In this document: piece after piece, positions 63,404 to 64,000 of the stretch
Layout of the letters: every line of letters starts with the position of its first letter
Numbering within the stretch: position 1 is the first letter of the stretch
From: Anaerosolibacter carboniphilus
GTDB taxonomy: Bacteria; Bacillota; Clostridia; Peptostreptococcales; Thermotaleaceae
Reading direction: 5' to 3'
Length of the DNA: 64,000 bases
Assembly: GCF_014205875.1 (NCBI RefSeq)
Contig: NZ_JACHEN010000008.1
Coordinates: 1 to 64,000, forward strand
The notes under the pieces: model-generated
The model's input: the letters and a program-made list of their open reading frames with translations, nothing else
Databases searched by the model: none
Told to the model about the DNA's origin: nothing
Translations under genes and position numbers: made by a program

Positions 63404-64000
63404 TCATTCCCTACTTTTTATAAAAGTCTCTAATAAATCAAAACGCCTATTCTTATGATAGCCTGTGAAAATGATACCATCATATCCTCTGTTTCGTTCT
63501 TTGCCTCGATAAACTTGAACGGCTTCTATGCAGTCCCCGATGATGGTTTTCGTAATTTGTTGGGCATGGTATTCATCACGGGTCGTGGATTGAAGTAAGC
63601 GTGTAGGAATAGAAGCTGCCACGGAAACGATCAAATTATTTTTTGCAGCCAGAGCCAAAGAGACGGGTGGAATGGCCAGCTCTTGAATGGGTATCTTCAT
63701 CAAAAATCTACTGGATATACCATGGGGACCATGACTGGGAATGCTATAGCCAATTTTATCAAAAAGGTTAAGCTCTAGATTCAATTGCTTGCGAAAAGAC
63801 AAAAGCATACGGGCCATGGAACTTTTTGAAGATTCCTCTGGATAACAGTTTGTCAGAACCATATCAGCTTTTTCCTCTTTAAGGTGATTAATGAGGGTAT
63901 CTATAATGGAAGATAGGTCTCCATTCATATCACCATCCACAAAGACGATACCTTTGGCTTTCCGCTGAAATGCAATCCAGGCACCAACTGCCCTTGGAAT
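63404..64000 (-). CDS. Glycosyltransferase (GT-A fold), 5' end outside window
   Basis: An open frame runs off the right edge (RAVGAWIAFQRKAKGIVFVD, then GDMNGDLSSI), giving at least 199 residues. The DGDMNGD segment after a beta strand resembles the D-x-D nucleotide-sugar/metal site of GT-A enzymes. The internal ATG/GTG at about 63940 is unlikely to be the true start. It probably belongs to the coat/glycan region to the left. Confidence 0.6.
   Translation of the reverse strand: MPRAVGAWIAFQRKAKGIVFVDGDMNGDLSSIIDTLINHLKEEKADMVLTNCYPEESSKSSMARMLLSFRKQLNLELNLFDKIGYSIPSHGPHGISSRFLMKIPIQELAIPPVSLALAAKNNLIVSVAASIPTRLLQSTTRDEYHAQQITKTIIGDCIEAVQVYRGKERNRGYDGIIFTGYHKNRRFDLLETFIKSRE

Overview
The window reads as a low-GC chromosome segment from an anaerobic, motile, endospore-forming member of the Clostridia. 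The evidence is strong Shine-Dalgarno sites, YhcN/YlaJ and CotS-family spore genes, a hybrid-cluster protein, radical-SAM and 4Fe-4S proteins, methyl-accepting chemotaxis proteins, a probable UGA-selenocysteine codon and a guanidine-I riboswitch. An Alkaliphilus-like genus is my best guess, from overall protein flavour only. No rRNA, tRNA, phage, transposase or CRISPR array was seen.

Layout. 0.3-8.4 kb: two chemoreceptors, a flavin oxidoreductase, a zinc-ribbon miniprotein and a MASE3/PAS histidine kinase. 8.7-11.8 kb: a peptide-signalling locus (AgrC-input-like membrane protein, AgrB, AgrD) directly followed by a membrane GGDEF/HD-GYP protein. 11.9-12.5 kb: a noncoding array of hairpins with a period of about 44 nt. 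12.5-14.9 kb: a His-rich YmaF protein and hydroxylamine reductase. 15.5-24.0 kb: a 1372-residue exported surface protein beside an unusual double-transmitter 7TM-DISM kinase and its SARP-like regulator, bracketed by two copies of an ~80-bp repeat. 24.4-28.0 kb: cadC and cadA. The ATPase gene opens with an HMA domain whose first metal-ligand Cys codon is an in-frame TGA followed by a SECIS-like hairpin, so it is probably a selenoprotein. 28.3-30.2 kb: a MarR/pirin operon with a probably leaderless regulator mRNA.

30.4-41.1 kb: a gene set matching the Escherichia coli ydjXYZ-ynjBCDEF cluster (triple rhodanese, YdjY lipoprotein, two TVP38/TMEM64 membrane proteins, CDP-alcohol phosphotransferase, complete ABC importer), with an added HdrD/GlpC-like Fe-S protein. 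It looks like one uncharacterised sulfur/redox-linked uptake and membrane system. 41.4-48.9 kb: a guanidine riboswitch with the Gdx exporter, a B3/4-domain protein, a radical SAM protein, an ArsR/EFR1 pair with two matching operators, and accessory genes (nucleotidyltransferase, frameshifted HD protein, Nudix, methyltransferase) mixed with gene remnants and dispersed repeats.

49.0-64.0 kb: a spore-coat/glycan region with mannose-1-phosphate guanylyltransferase, two paralogous GT4 glycosyltransferases, four CotS-type kinase-fold proteins (one lacking the catalytic motif), coiled-coil and Cys-rich small proteins, a YhcN lipoprotein and a truncated glycosyltransferase at the right edge. Three different heptanucleotide repeat tracts lie in its intergenic gaps.
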